A stretch of DNA of 64,000 nucleotides from Rhizobium sp. 16-449-1b (GCF_017741935.1 NZ_JAGHMH010000030.1:124001-188000), one strand, 5' to 3'; shown: positions 16,790 to 25,297, counted from the stretch's first letter. Notes: generated by a model from the sequence alone, not told the origin. Numbers and translations: made by a program.

Positions 16790-17696
16790 GACGATTGGCT
16801 CCCGAGGTAATCTGTCCGACCGTGCGCTTCACTGTGGCGACAACGGTCTCGAGCGTTCTTTTTTCGTCGGAATTAAGTGGACGCAGCGGCGCGCGAACCG
16901 AACCGGCCTTGAGACCGATGATCTCGCAACCATGCTTGATCGACTGCACGAACTTGCCGCATTCGAGAAAGTCCATCAGCGGCAGCATCGCCGACATGAT
17001 CGCACGGCCCTTGTCGAAGTTCTTTTCGACAACGCAAGCCTCGTAGAGCGCGACATGTTCCTTCGGCAGGAAGTTGGAACCGGCACAGACCCAGCTGCGC
17101 GCACCCCAGGCGAAGAACTCAAGCGCCTGATCATCCCACCCGCAGGAGAGCGCGATGTGGGGGAACTTGCGAGCCAGCAGATGGAGGTTCGCCATCTCGC
17201 CGGAGCTTTCCTTGATCGCGACGACATTCTTGGACTTGCCGACACGCGAAAAATACTCCTCGCCCATCATGACGCCCATGCGTGCCGGGTAGTTGTAGAG
17301 CATGATCGGCATGTTCGCGGCGCGATCGACGGTCAGCGCGTGAACGGCATTCTCCCTTTCGGTCGGCAGCGCATAAGGCGGTGTCGAGACCAGGATCGCG
17401 TCGGCGCCGATCGCCTTGGCGGCCTTGGCGTATTCGACGGAGTCTTCCGTGCGTGTCGCGCCGGTGCCTACTATGAGCGCAAGGCGACCGCCGATGACCT
17501 CCTTGGCATAGGCTGCTAGATCAAAACGTTCCTGGCTCGTCTGAGAATAATATTCACCGGTCGAACCGCCAACGATGATGCCATGCACCTTGGCCTCGAT
17601 CAGCGATTCCAGGACCGCTGCGAATGCTTCCCGATCGATCTCCCCGCTCTCGTCGAGCGGCGTTATCGCCGGCGTGTAGATCCCCTCGAACTTCAC
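16782..17696 (-). CDS. DapA/NAL-family class I aldolase or deaminase (HypD-like)
   Basis: The 304-residue TIM-barrel enzyme carries the dihydrodipicolinate-synthase family motifs: GGSTGEYYS (pyruvate-type carboxylate site), catalytic tyrosine in LYNYPARMG and Schiff-base lysine in VVAIKESSG. Family members cleave or deaminate 2-oxo acids. In hydroxyproline pathways HypD deaminates pyrroline-4-hydroxy-2-carboxylate. The start is GTG 17696, preceded by GGAGAAG, and it overlaps the gntR stop as GTGA; the longer open frame to 17801 lies inside gntR. The exact reaction is not identifiable from sequence, but an aldehyde dehydrogenase partner next to it fits a semialdehyde product. Confidence 0.82.
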   Translation of the reverse strand: MKFEGIYTPAITPLDESGEIDREAFAAVLESLIEAKVHGIIVGGSTGEYYSQTSQERFDLAAYAKEVIGGRLALIVGTGATRTEDSVEYAKAAKAIGADAILVSTPPYALPTERENAVHALTVDRAANMPIMLYNYPARMGVMMGEEYFSRVGKSKNVVAIKESSGEMANLHLLARKFPHIALSCGWDDQALEFFAWGARSWVCAGSNFLPKEHVALYEACVVEKNFDKGRAIMSAMLPLMDFLECGKFVQSIKHGCEIIGLKAGSVRAPLRPLNSDEKRTLETVVATVKRTVGQITSGANRHA

Positions 17697-18409
17697 GATG
17701 ACTTCTCCAGTGATTGTGCGGTCGGACCACCAAGGCTCGCATCCGACTTGATGCCCTGCGGCGCGATGAACATCTCCATGTTCTCGCGTGACAGCTCCCA
17801 ATGCTCGAAGACGAGATCGACGACTGCATCTTCGTCGTGGGTGCCGAGTGCCTCGATGAAGCTGTCATGATGCTCGACCGCCAGCTGCAGGCGACGCTTC
17901 ATGTCCTCACTGCGAGGCCGAAAGAACGTGTGGCCGATGCGCGCGTGGTCGATGAGAAGGCGGCCGAGGCTCGGCTGCAGATAGGCATTGGCCGACATCT
18001 CGCCGAAGATCTCGTGGAACCGATTGTTCTGCAGCACCATGCCCAACGCGTCCTGGTCGCTGCTGGCCTTGCGAAACCGCTCCTGCGTCTCCTTCAGATC
18101 GACAAGCTGCGTTGGCTTGAAATTCTGCACCGCCAGCCGCCCGATCGCGGCATAGACCATCGGCGCCACCTGGAAGAAATTGCGAAGCGTCGTATGGTTC
18201 ATCGGGATGACGCGGGCGCCGCGGTTTTCGCGAATGTCGATATACCCCTCACCCGCCAGCCGCCGGAAGATATCGCGCACCGGCGTGCGAGACAGGCCGT
18301 AGCGTTCGCTAAGCGAGACCTCATCGAGATCCGTGTCGGGATCGAGCTCCATCGTCAGAATCTGACGCTTCAAATCCTCATAGAGGCTGCTCTTAACGGT
18401 CCTTGCCAT
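17693..18409 (-). CDS. GntR-family regulator, FadR/FCD subfamily
   Basis: The 238-residue protein has a winged helix at about 5-72 (LYEDLKRQILTMELDPDTDL, LSERYGLSRTPVRDIFRRLA). An all-helical FCD effector domain follows; its metal-binding histidines are likely in NNRFHEIFGEMS, DHARIGH and VEHHDSFIEAL. It is the first gene of the long betaine operon. ATG 18409 has GGAG seven bases ahead and starts MARTVKSSLY; the upstream in-frame ATG 18454 lacks such a site. A perfect palindrome 70 bp upstream is its probable own operator, suggesting autoregulation together with the catabolic genes. Confidence 0.9.
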   Translation of the reverse strand: MARTVKSSLYEDLKRQILTMELDPDTDLDEVSLSERYGLSRTPVRDIFRRLAGEGYIDIRENRGARVIPMNHTTLRNFFQVAPMVYAAIGRLAVQNFKPTQLVDLKETQERFRKASSDQDALGMVLQNNRFHEIFGEMSANAYLQPSLGRLLIDHARIGHTFFRPRSEDMKRRLQLAVEHHDSFIEALGTHDEDAVVDLVFEHWELSRENMEMFIAPQGIKSDASLGGPTAQSLEKSS

Positions 18410-18478
18410 CGCATAACTCCGAGCTTCCGAGTGCTGTGGGTTTGAAGATTGCACAGGACGCAGAAGGCGTCAAGATAT

Positions 18479-18497
18479 TGTGTACATAATGTACACA
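18479..18497. promoter_or_regulatory. perfect palindrome, probable FadR/GntR operator
   Basis: TGTGTACATAATGTACACA is a 19-bp perfect palindrome around a central A. It contains the T-GT-N-AC-A pattern of FadR/FCD-subfamily operators. It is 70 bp upstream of the gntR start and so sits on the promoter of the whole downstream operon. The next 450 bp to the tetR gene hold no gene that I can support; a TTGACG direct repeat (18916-18932) lies just before tetR. Confidence 0.65.
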
Positions 18498-18946
18498 TTG
18501 AGTGCCGCAAGAAAATACAATCTCTTTGAGCTCGGATTGGCCTACTCTGCCGAATTGGCGCATGGCAGCATCAGCTTCTTAGTTGGGTATTTCAGATAGA
18601 AACCGTCCGCGCTGCGCTGCGTAGCTCCGCCGCGTACCGCTAAACGATCTGGCGGCCGCTCTCGAGCCGGGCCGCGCAAACAATTCGCGACCATCGCCTC
18701 GAATATTTCGGCATCCATCGGCTGAAAGTTCCACCGCTACGCTCTTCTCAGGCTCCCAAACTTAACGTGACAACGCACAAGCGTTGCCCGTAACAGCAGC
18801 AAATGTGAGCCGGAGCCCAAAATGCTCCAGACTTGAGAAATGACGCGGCAGCAAACGTCGATCCGCTCGCCTGCGGGTATTGACCGAAATGAGCGACAAC
18901 TCCAAGAGTGCCTTGTTGACGTTCAATTGACGCGCAGGCTGCTCAA
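18498..18946. other. 449-bp intergenic stretch without a recognisable gene
   Basis: I see no coding frame with family resemblance on either strand. The only structured element is a pair of TTGACG direct repeats 11 bp apart (18916-18921 and 18927-18932) close to the tetR start. It separates the betaine operon from the TetR-controlled oxidoreductase group. Confidence 0.5.
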
Positions 18947-19492
18947 ATGGCTTCCGAGACCAAATCCAGTCGTGATGATTTGCTCGCCCGGCTGGGTGAC
19001 ATTTTCTATGCCAACGGCACCTACCTCGTCGGCATGGCGGAGCTGATCAAGCATCTGCAGACGACGAGGATGACCTTCTACCGGCACTTCGCGAGCAAGG
19101 AAGAGATGATCGTCGCCTATCTGCAGCAGCGCGATGAGGCAGTGCGCGACCAGCTGGTGCAGGTGGTGGGAGACAGAACAGGGCCGGAGGCAGCGCTCGA
19201 TATCTTTTCGAACCTCGAGCAGAAGACCAGCGCGGAAAATTTCCGCGGCTGCGCCTTCTTCCTCGCGGCGATCGAGAATCCGCAGTCGGCGAAAATCCAG
19301 AGCGCGGCGCGCAGCCACAAGGATTTTCTGAAGAGATTCTTCCTCAGCCTGATGCCGAAACCCGACGACGCCCTCGCCGAGCAGCTCCTGCTTCTTTACG
19401 AGGGCGCGCTGGCAAGCTCGGCCTTGCGGCGCGAGGCCGGAGCGGCCGCGACCGCCCGGTCGATCGCAGCCCATCTCATGTCGGACGCCTGA
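18947..19492 (+). CDS. TetR-family transcriptional regulator
   Basis: The 181-residue protein has a TetR helix-turn-helix in the first 55 residues (DDLLARLGDIFYANGTYLVG, LQTTRMTFYRHFASKEEMI). The C-terminal half is helical, resembles the TetR_C group seen with oxidoreductases and contains one cysteine (FRGCAFF). It lies upstream of, and in the same direction as, a 2-hydroxyacid dehydrogenase, with two inverted repeats between the genes. It probably represses the downstream oxidoreductase group. The inducer is unknown. Confidence 0.88.
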   Translation: MASETKSSRDDLLARLGDIFYANGTYLVGMAELIKHLQTTRMTFYRHFASKEEMIVAYLQQRDEAVRDQLVQVVGDRTGPEAALDIFSNLEQKTSAENFRGCAFFLAAIENPQSAKIQSAARSHKDFLKRFFLSLMPKPDDALAEQLLLLYEGALASSALRREAGAAATARSIAAHLMSDA

Positions 19493-19603
19493 GCGGCTAC
19501 AACCAGCGACAAAGCGCACCCAACGCTCTCCTGATCTGCGGGACGCGCGCCGCAACCCCAGGCGGAACCGCCCGCAAAATATTCCAAATTACGATCGGCA
19601 ATT

Positions 19604-19669
19604 GGAACGCTGTTCCTTCGGCGAAAGCCGATTCATGCCATAAATGACCCGACTAGAACGATCGTTCTA
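19604..19669. promoter_or_regulatory. two inverted repeats of GAAC/GTTC type, probable TetR operators
   Basis: GGAAC-GCT-GTTCC lies at 19604-19616. A perfect 16-bp palindrome TAGAACGATCGTTCTA lies at 19654-19669, with another half-site GGAACGAT near 19681. All share the GAAC/GTTC arms. They occupy the 225-bp gap between tetR and the dehydrogenase, ending about 50 bp before its start, where a TetR repressor would act. Confidence 0.6.
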
Positions 19670-19717
19670 CATCGTAGATTGGAACGATAAGACGAATTGC
19701 GCAATGGGGCTCACATC

Positions 19718-20692
19718 ATGTCATCAAAGACCGGCTGGACCGAAAACCGGCCGCCCGTTATCGCCTGCAACCTGGACCCCGAGCAGGCCGAAAAGCTGAG
19801 CGCTCATACAAGCAGGCCCAAGGTTCTCACCTATTGCGACGCCGCTCCGGCATGGGATGTGCCGAAGGATGCGGACTTCCTTTTCACCGTCTTTCGCGGC
19901 TGGGACTCAGCCCCCCGGCAGAAGCCCGCTGGATGGCCGTTCAATTTGAAATGGGTGCAGATCGCGTCGGCCGGCATCGATGCATTTCCCGACTGGTTTT
20001 TTGAGGTACCGCTGGTCACTACTGGTCGCGGCATCTCGGCCGAAGCAATCGCGGAGTATGTGGTCGCCACTATCTTCGCCCACGAAAAGCAGATGTTCGA
20101 CGGCCTGCTCGCGCGCTCCGCCGACGAGTGGACAAAGCGCACGCTGGGTCTCGTCTCCGGCAAATCGGTCGGCATATACGGTTACGGCGCGATCGGCCGC
20201 CGGGCCGCTGAAAAGCTCATCGCGCTCGGCATGACTGTCTCCGCCGTCAAGCGCGAGGCTTCACAGGAGGCCGGCAACGTCAACTTCTTCGCATCGCTGA
20301 AGGAGATGGTCGGCTCGGTCGATCACCTCGTTCTGGCCGTGCCACTGACGCAGGCCACCCGGCGCTCGGTTAACGCGGAGATCTTTGCGGCAGCCAAGCC
20401 CGGTCTGCATGTCATCAATATCTGCCGCGGCGAAGTGCTCGACGACGAGGCCCTGCTGGCAGCGTTCGACAACGGCCAGGTCTCGGCCGCCACGCTCGAT
20501 GTGACGGCCCCCGAGCCGCTGCCACAAGGTCACGTCTTCTACACTCATCCGAGAATTCGCCTGACGCCGCACATCTCCTGGTCGTCGGAAGACAATGCGG
20601 AGCGCATCGCCGCCAAGCTGCACGGCAATCTCGACCGCTATCTGGCGGGGGAGACGCTCACCGATATCGTCGTAGCCGCGCGCGGATACTGA
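19718..20692 (+). CDS. D-isomer-specific 2-hydroxyacid dehydrogenase (NAD-binding)
   Basis: The 324-residue enzyme has the Rossmann dinucleotide motif GIYGYGAIGRRAAEKL. Catalytic residues are arginine in INICRGEVLDDEAL, glutamate in TAPEPLP and histidine in LTPHISWSS. It would interconvert a D-2-hydroxy acid and its 2-oxo acid. The start is ATG 19718; a TTG at 19697 is in frame but has no support. The probable TetR operators lie immediately upstream. The downstream FAD-linked oxidase also belongs to a 2-hydroxyacid-oxidising family, so the group may channel a hydroxy acid. Confidence 0.88.
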   Translation: MSSKTGWTENRPPVIACNLDPEQAEKLSAHTSRPKVLTYCDAAPAWDVPKDADFLFTVFRGWDSAPRQKPAGWPFNLKWVQIASAGIDAFPDWFFEVPLVTTGRGISAEAIAEYVVATIFAHEKQMFDGLLARSADEWTKRTLGLVSGKSVGIYGYGAIGRRAAEKLIALGMTVSAVKREASQEAGNVNFFASLKEMVGSVDHLVLAVPLTQATRRSVNAEIFAAAKPGLHVINICRGEVLDDEALLAAFDNGQVSAATLDVTAPEPLPQGHVFYTHPRIRLTPHISWSSEDNAERIAAKLHGNLDRYLAGETLTDIVVAARGY

Positions 20693-20772
20693 CATCGCAG
20701 GGCGGGAGGAATGAGTTTGCAACTCAATACGGCTCATGGCCAACGGCGACAACACCATCCAGAGGACATCAA

Positions 20773-21375
20773 ATGACAAAGACCATCGACTATTTCTTCG
20801 GCGTCGGCTCGCCCTGGGCCTTCATCGGCCTCGCCCCATTCGCCGAACTCGCTGCAAAGCAGAATGCCGTGATCAAGCCCTATGTCATTCCCCTGATCGA
20901 GGACAATGGCGGCATCTACTCGCGCAATCGCCCGGAAGCGCGCCGCGCCTATTGGATGAAGGACCTGAAGCGCTGGGCGGCCCTGCGCGGCAAGGTACTG
21001 AACTTTGAAAACCGGGGAGCCCTTTCCGACCCGACACCGGCCGGCTTCATGCTGATCGCCGCGATCGAGAACGGCCAGGACTGGCTGAAGCTCGCGAGCG
21101 CGCTGCAGGAAGCCTTCTGGACCGGTGGCGAGGATATCGGCAACGCCGCTGTTCGGCGCGCTATCGCCGATGGCGAGGGTTTCGACGGCGCGGCATTGGA
21201 TGAGCAGGGTGCGAGCGAGGCCATGCAGGCGGTCTGGAAGGCCAATTACGAAACCGCCAAGGCAGCTGGTGTCTTCGGCCTGCCGACCTACCGCTACGAG
21301 GACGAACTCTACTGGGGCCAGGACAGCCTTCCCTTCCTCGAATGCCACCTCAAGGGCGAAAAGCTGGTCGCCTGA
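20773..21375 (+). CDS. 2-hydroxychromene-2-carboxylate isomerase / DsbA-family protein
   Basis: The 200-residue thioredoxin-fold protein of the kappa-GST/HCCA isomerase type opens with IDYFFGVGSPWAFIGL, in which serine replaces the DsbA cysteines. It ends with GVFGLPTYRYEDELYWGQDS and LPFLE, the family's glutathione-binding and cis-proline region. HCCA isomerases act in naphthalene-type ring degradation using glutathione; many homologues of unknown function exist. The gene follows the dehydrogenase after 80 bp, with GAGGA near the start, and is followed by a strong terminator-like hairpin. Confidence 0.82.
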   Translation: MTKTIDYFFGVGSPWAFIGLAPFAELAAKQNAVIKPYVIPLIEDNGGIYSRNRPEARRAYWMKDLKRWAALRGKVLNFENRGALSDPTPAGFMLIAAIENGQDWLKLASALQEAFWTGGEDIGNAAVRRAIADGEGFDGAALDEQGASEAMQAVWKANYETAKAAGVFGLPTYRYEDELYWGQDSLPFLECHLKGEKLVA

Positions 21376-21384
21376 CCTGATACC

Positions 21385-21420
21385 AGGCCGGGCTTCGTAA
21401 CGGGGCCCGGCTTGTTTGTT
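21385..21420 (+). terminator. probable rho-independent terminator
   Basis: GCCGGGC (21387-21393) pairs with GCCCGGC (21405-21411), extended by a wobble and an A-T pair. It is followed at once by TTGTTTGTTT on the plus strand. It ends the HCCA-isomerase transcript, at least partly, before the FAD-linked oxidase gene 26 bp further on. Confidence 0.7.
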
Positions 21421-21446
21421 TCGAGACTATTTCCGCGGAGTTGATC

Positions 21447-22826
21447 ATGTCCCCCACCCTTCCGTCGTCGCTCGGCGAAACCCTGCGGCAGCTTTTCGGC
21501 GACCGCTTCTCGACGGCGCAGGCGCTTCGCGAACAGCACGGCCGCGGCGAATCCCACCACACGCCGGCGATCCCGGATGCCGTGGTGTTTGCTGAGAGCA
21601 CGGAAGAAGTGGCGCAGATCGTCCGGCTTTGCGCGGCAGAAGGTGTGCCAGTCATCGCATTCGGGGCCGGAACGTCGCTCGAAGGTCATCTGACGGCGGC
21701 GCGCGGCGGCGTTTCGATCGATCTCTCGCGTATGTCACAGATCTCCCGCGTCAGCGCGGAGGATCTCGACTGCACGGTCGAGGCCGGCGTCACCCGCGAG
21801 CAGCTCAACACTCATCTCCGCGACATGGGGCTTTTCTTCCCGATCGACCCGGGCGCCAATGCCTCGATCGGCGGCATGGCCGCGACACGCGCCTCCGGAA
21901 CCAACGCGGTGCGCTACGGCACGATGCGCGAGAACGTACTGTCGCTGACCGTCGTGCTCCCCAATGGCCAGATCATCCGCACAGGCGGCCGGGCGCGCAA
22001 ATCGTCTGCGGGCTATGACCTGACGCGGCTCTTCGTCGGTTCCGAGGGCACGCTCGGCATCATCACGGAAGTGACGCTGCGGCTCTACGGCATTCCCGAA
22101 ACCATCTCCGCGGCGCTCTGCTCATTCGAAACCGTCGAGCAAGCGGTCGCAGCCGCGATCGCGGTCGTGCAACTCGGCATCCCCGTCGCCCGCATGGAGC
22201 TGATGGACCGTGGGCTGATCCAGGCGGTGAACGCCTATTCCGGCCTGTCGCTGAAGATCGAGGACACGCTGGCCTTCGAGTTTCACGGCTCGCCCGCCAG
22301 CGTCCAGGAACAGGTCGAGATGGTCGCGGCGATCGTCGAGGACAATGGCGGCCGGGATTTCGAGTGGGCCAATGCGCCTGAGGATCGCAACCGCCTGTGG
22401 AAGGCACGCCACAACGCATTTTACGCCGTCGTGTCACAGCGCCCGAACGCCAAAGGCTGGTCGTCCGATGTCTGCGTGCCGGTGTCGAAACTCAGCGGCT
22501 GCATCGTCAAGACCCGCGAACTGCTTGAGACCTGCAGCGTGCCCGCCGCCATCCTCGGCCACGTGGGAGACGGCAACTATCACGTCGTCTTCGCGGTCGA
22601 TCCGGACAACCGCGCCGAAATCGAGGAGGTCGCGGCCATCAACAAGAAGATGGTGCGATACGCGATTTCCGTCGGCGGAACATCGACCGGCGAGCACGGC
22701 GTCGGCTCAGGCAAGATCGCCTACATGCGCGAGGAACACGGCGATGCCGTCGATCTGATGGCCGTCATCAAGAGCGCCATCGATCCCCGGAACATCATGA
22801 ACCCCGGAAAGATCCTTCCGCAATAG
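21447..22826 (+). CDS. FAD-linked oxidase, D-lactate/glycolate dehydrogenase type (GlcD/Dld family)
   Basis: The 459-residue flavoprotein has a PCMH-type FAD domain: PVIAFGAGTSLEGHL, PIDPGANASIGGMAATRASG, LFVGSEGTLGIITEVTLRL. The C-terminal FAD-oxidase domain contains AILGHVGDGNYHV, GGTSTGEHGVGSGK and RNIMNPGKIL. This is the single-subunit D-lactate dehydrogenase (cytochrome-linked) type, passing electrons to the respiratory chain. GCGGAG six bases before ATG 21447 decides against TTG 21441. It probably oxidises a D-2-hydroxy acid made or used by the neighbouring enzymes. Confidence 0.9.
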   Translation: MSPTLPSSLGETLRQLFGDRFSTAQALREQHGRGESHHTPAIPDAVVFAESTEEVAQIVRLCAAEGVPVIAFGAGTSLEGHLTAARGGVSIDLSRMSQISRVSAEDLDCTVEAGVTREQLNTHLRDMGLFFPIDPGANASIGGMAATRASGTNAVRYGTMRENVLSLTVVLPNGQIIRTGGRARKSSAGYDLTRLFVGSEGTLGIITEVTLRLYGIPETISAALCSFETVEQAVAAAIAVVQLGIPVARMELMDRGLIQAVNAYSGLSLKIEDTLAFEFHGSPASVQEQVEMVAAIVEDNGGRDFEWANAPEDRNRLWKARHNAFYAVVSQRPNAKGWSSDVCVPVSKLSGCIVKTRELLETCSVPAAILGHVGDGNYHVVFAVDPDNRAEIEEVAAINKKMVRYAISVGGTSTGEHGVGSGKIAYMREEHGDAVDLMAVIKSAIDPRNIMNPGKILPQ

Positions 22827-22870
22827 ACCCCACATTCTCCAACCGGCCGCGATGGCGAGGGCGTTTCGAC

Positions 22871-25216
22871 ATGAATGCGTTTAAACCTCACAGCTCTCAC
22901 TGGGGCGCGTTTTCCGGCCGAATGGCCGATGGCCAGCTGGAGATAAAGCCTCATCCTGATGATCCGCATCCGTCGCCGCTGCTGGGAAATCTGGCGGCGA
23001 TTGCCGATAGTCCGGTGCGCATCAGGCGACCGGCCGTGCGGCGGGGCTGGCTTGAGGGAAAGCCCGGCCACGCGCAAAAACGCGGCGCCGACGACTATGT
23101 CGAAGTCAGCTGGTCGGAGGCGGCGGACCTCGTCGCCGCAGAGCTTCGCCGGGTTTACGAGACCTTCGGCCCGACGGCCGTCTTCGGCGGTTCCTACGGT
23201 TGGGCAAGCGCCGGTCGCTTCCACCATGCACAGAGCCAGATCCATCGCTTCCTCAACGTGCTCGGCGGCTACGTTCGTTCCGTCAACACCTACAGTTCCG
23301 GCGCGGCGATGGTTATCATCCCGCATGTGCTCGGGCCCTATGACAGTTTCGATCGCAAGAGCGTCACCTGGGACGCGATCGAACGCAGCAGCGAGCTGGT
23401 CGTCGCCTTCGGCGGCATGGCGATTAAGAATGCCGATGTGCACGGCGGCGGCATCAGCAACCATGTCGTGCTGCCGAAGCTGAAAGGGGCGAGTGCCCGC
23501 GGCGCGCGCTTCGTGCTGGTCAGCCCCTTGGCCGATGATTTTCCGGCCGAAGTGAATGCCGAGTGGATGCCCGTCGTCCCCGGCACCGACGTGGCGTTGA
23601 TGCTCGGCCTCGCCCATGTGCTCGTCACCGAAAACCTGCACGATCGCCAGTTTCTCGACCGCTACACCGTCGGATACGACCGCTTTGAGGATTATCTTCT
23701 CGGCAGCACGGACGGCACGCCGAAAACCGCCGAATGGGCGGCCTCGATATGCGGCATCGGCGCTGACGCCATCCGCGACCTCGCGCGCGCCATGGCTCGT
23801 TCCAAGACGCTGATGACCGTCAGCCATTCGCTGCAACGCGCCGACTTCGGAGAGCAGCCGGTTTGGATGGGGATCGTGCTTGCGGCCATGCTCGGGCAGA
23901 TCGGGCTCGATGGTTGCGGCTATTCCTATTCGCTCGGTGCCCTCGGCAATATCGGCAAGAAGCTTCTCGCCGTGCCGCTGCCGACGCTCAACCAGCTCAA
24001 GAACCCGGTGCCCGATTTCATTCCCTGCGCGCGGATCGCCGACATGCTGCTTGGCCCCGGCGAAGCGTTTCACTATAACGGCCAGGCTCTTCGCTATCCC
24101 GATATCCGCCTTGTCTACTGGGCGGGCGGCAATCCGTTTCATCATCACCAGGATATCAACCGGCTGCGGGCGGCATTCCGGCGGCCGGAGACGATCATCG
24201 TGCATGAATCCGCCTGGACCTCAACCGCGCGGTACGCCGACATCGTGCTCCCGGCTACCACGACGCTCGAGCGCGACGACATCGGTGCTGCGGATCGCGA
24301 CCAGCTGATGATCGCGATGAAGCGCATGATCGAGCCGGTCGGCGAAGCCTGGGACGACTACGAGATTTTTACCGAGATTGCCCAGCGGCTCGGCAAGTTC
24401 GAGCTTTTCACCGAAAACCGCACGAGCCGCGAATGGCTGGCCTTTCTGTTCGAGACGACGCGCCAGGCGCTCGCCGCCGGCGGCCACGCGGCGCCGGATT
24501 TCGAGACATTCTGGGAGCGAGGCGAATTGCGCCTTCCCGCCAGGCCTGACGATGGTGGCCCGGCGAACGGGTTCCGGCACAATCCGGACGCCTCCCCGCT
24601 GCAGACGCCGTCGGGAAAAATCGAGATCTTCTCCGAGACGGTCGCGCGCTTCGGCTACGACGATTGCGGCGGCCATCCGCAATGGTATCCGCCGGGCTCA
24701 AGAGGAGAGGCCGGGGACGAAGCCCGCTATCCCCTGCATCTGATCTGCAATCAGCCCTACCAGCGCCTGCACAGCCAGCTGGACTACGGCGCCTTCAGCC
24801 GCTCGACGAAGATCGACGGTCGCGAACCGATCCGGATCAATCCAGCCGATGCAGCCACGCGCGGGATTTCGGATGGCGATATCGTCAGGCTCTTCAACGG
24901 GCGCGGCAGCTGCCTCGCCGCCGCCATCCTCAGCGACGACGTGCGGCCGGGCGTGATGCAGCTGGCAACGGGCGCATGGTTCGAGCCCGCCGATCCTGAA
25001 GCGGAAACCACCATGTGCATTCACGGAAACCCGAACATCCTGACGCGGGACATCGGCACGTCGAAGCTGGCGCAGGGCTCGACCGGGCAGATCACGCGGG
25101 TTGAACTTGAGCGCTTTACCGGCCCGTTTCCACCGGTTCGTATCTTCGAGCCGATGCGCTTCGTGGCGCGCGAAGACGATGCCGCGATCAGGGCCGCGCT
25201 CGACGATCGGACGTGA
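22871..25216 (+). CDS. molybdopterin oxidoreductase, biotin sulfoxide reductase/TMAO reductase type
   Basis: The 781-residue enzyme is of the DMSO-reductase superfamily, BisC/TorA branch. FGGSYGWASAGRFHHAQSQI, HRFLN and SVNTYSSGAAMVII contain the N-terminal cofactor contacts and the likely serine ligand. YWAGGNPFHHHQDINRL and ADIVLPATTTLERDD are central; YPLHLICNQPYQRLHSQLDY and the beta-barrel after it form the molybdopterin-dinucleotide domain. No Tat signal is present and the chain starts MNAFKPHSSHWGAF, so it is cytoplasmic like BisC. It reduces an S-oxide or N-oxide. It lies 44 bp after the FAD oxidase and is followed by the organosulfur region, where methionine or other sulfoxides could be substrates. 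Confidence 0.9.
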   Translation: MNAFKPHSSHWGAFSGRMADGQLEIKPHPDDPHPSPLLGNLAAIADSPVRIRRPAVRRGWLEGKPGHAQKRGADDYVEVSWSEAADLVAAELRRVYETFGPTAVFGGSYGWASAGRFHHAQSQIHRFLNVLGGYVRSVNTYSSGAAMVIIPHVLGPYDSFDRKSVTWDAIERSSELVVAFGGMAIKNADVHGGGISNHVVLPKLKGASARGARFVLVSPLADDFPAEVNAEWMPVVPGTDVALMLGLAHVLVTENLHDRQFLDRYTVGYDRFEDYLLGSTDGTPKTAEWAASICGIGADAIRDLARAMARSKTLMTVSHSLQRADFGEQPVWMGIVLAAMLGQIGLDGCGYSYSLGALGNIGKKLLAVPLPTLNQLKNPVPDFIPCARIADMLLGPGEAFHYNGQALRYPDIRLVYWAGGNPFHHHQDINRLRAAFRRPETIIVHESAWTSTARYADIVLPATTTLERDDIGAADRDQLMIAMKRMIEPVGEAWDDYEIFTEIAQRLGKFELFTENRTSREWLAFLFETTRQALAAGGHAAPDFETFWERGELRLPARPDDGGPANGFRHNPDASPLQTPSGKIEIFSETVARFGYDDCGGHPQWYPPGSRGEAGDEARYPLHLICNQPYQRLHSQLDYGAFSRSTKIDGREPIRINPADAATRGISDGDIVRLFNGRGSCLAAAILSDDVRPGVMQLATGAWFEPADPEAETTMCIHGNPNILTRDIGTSKLAQGSTGQITRVELERFTGPFPPVRIFEPMRFVAREDDAAIRAALDDRT

Positions 25217-25282
25217 GGTCCGCTCTTGAAAAACGCCCTGAAACACCAATCCAAACAGCGTCCAAAATTCCGGCAAATTAAT

Positions 25283-25297
25283 CTATAAATTCCATAG
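25283..25297. promoter_or_regulatory. CTAT-N7-ATAG inverted repeat, site 1 of 4
   Basis: CTAT AAATTCC ATAG has LysR-type T-N11-A geometry. It lies 85 bp upstream of the short leader frame and within the 362-bp gap before the family-5 transporter operon. The sequence after it (CTTTCTCCGACG...TAGGCT) resembles that after site 4 (CTTTCTCAGACG...TAAGCT), as if both promoters were built alike. Confidence 0.6.

Noticed and set aside
18916..18932. TTGACG direct repeat as a tetR operator
   Set aside because: Two hexamers 11 bp apart can arise by chance and do not resemble the GAAC/GTTC sites downstream.
22721..24205. 494-codon minus-strand open frame
   Set aside because: Lies inside the FAD-oxidase and BisC-like genes on the opposite strand, without any motif.
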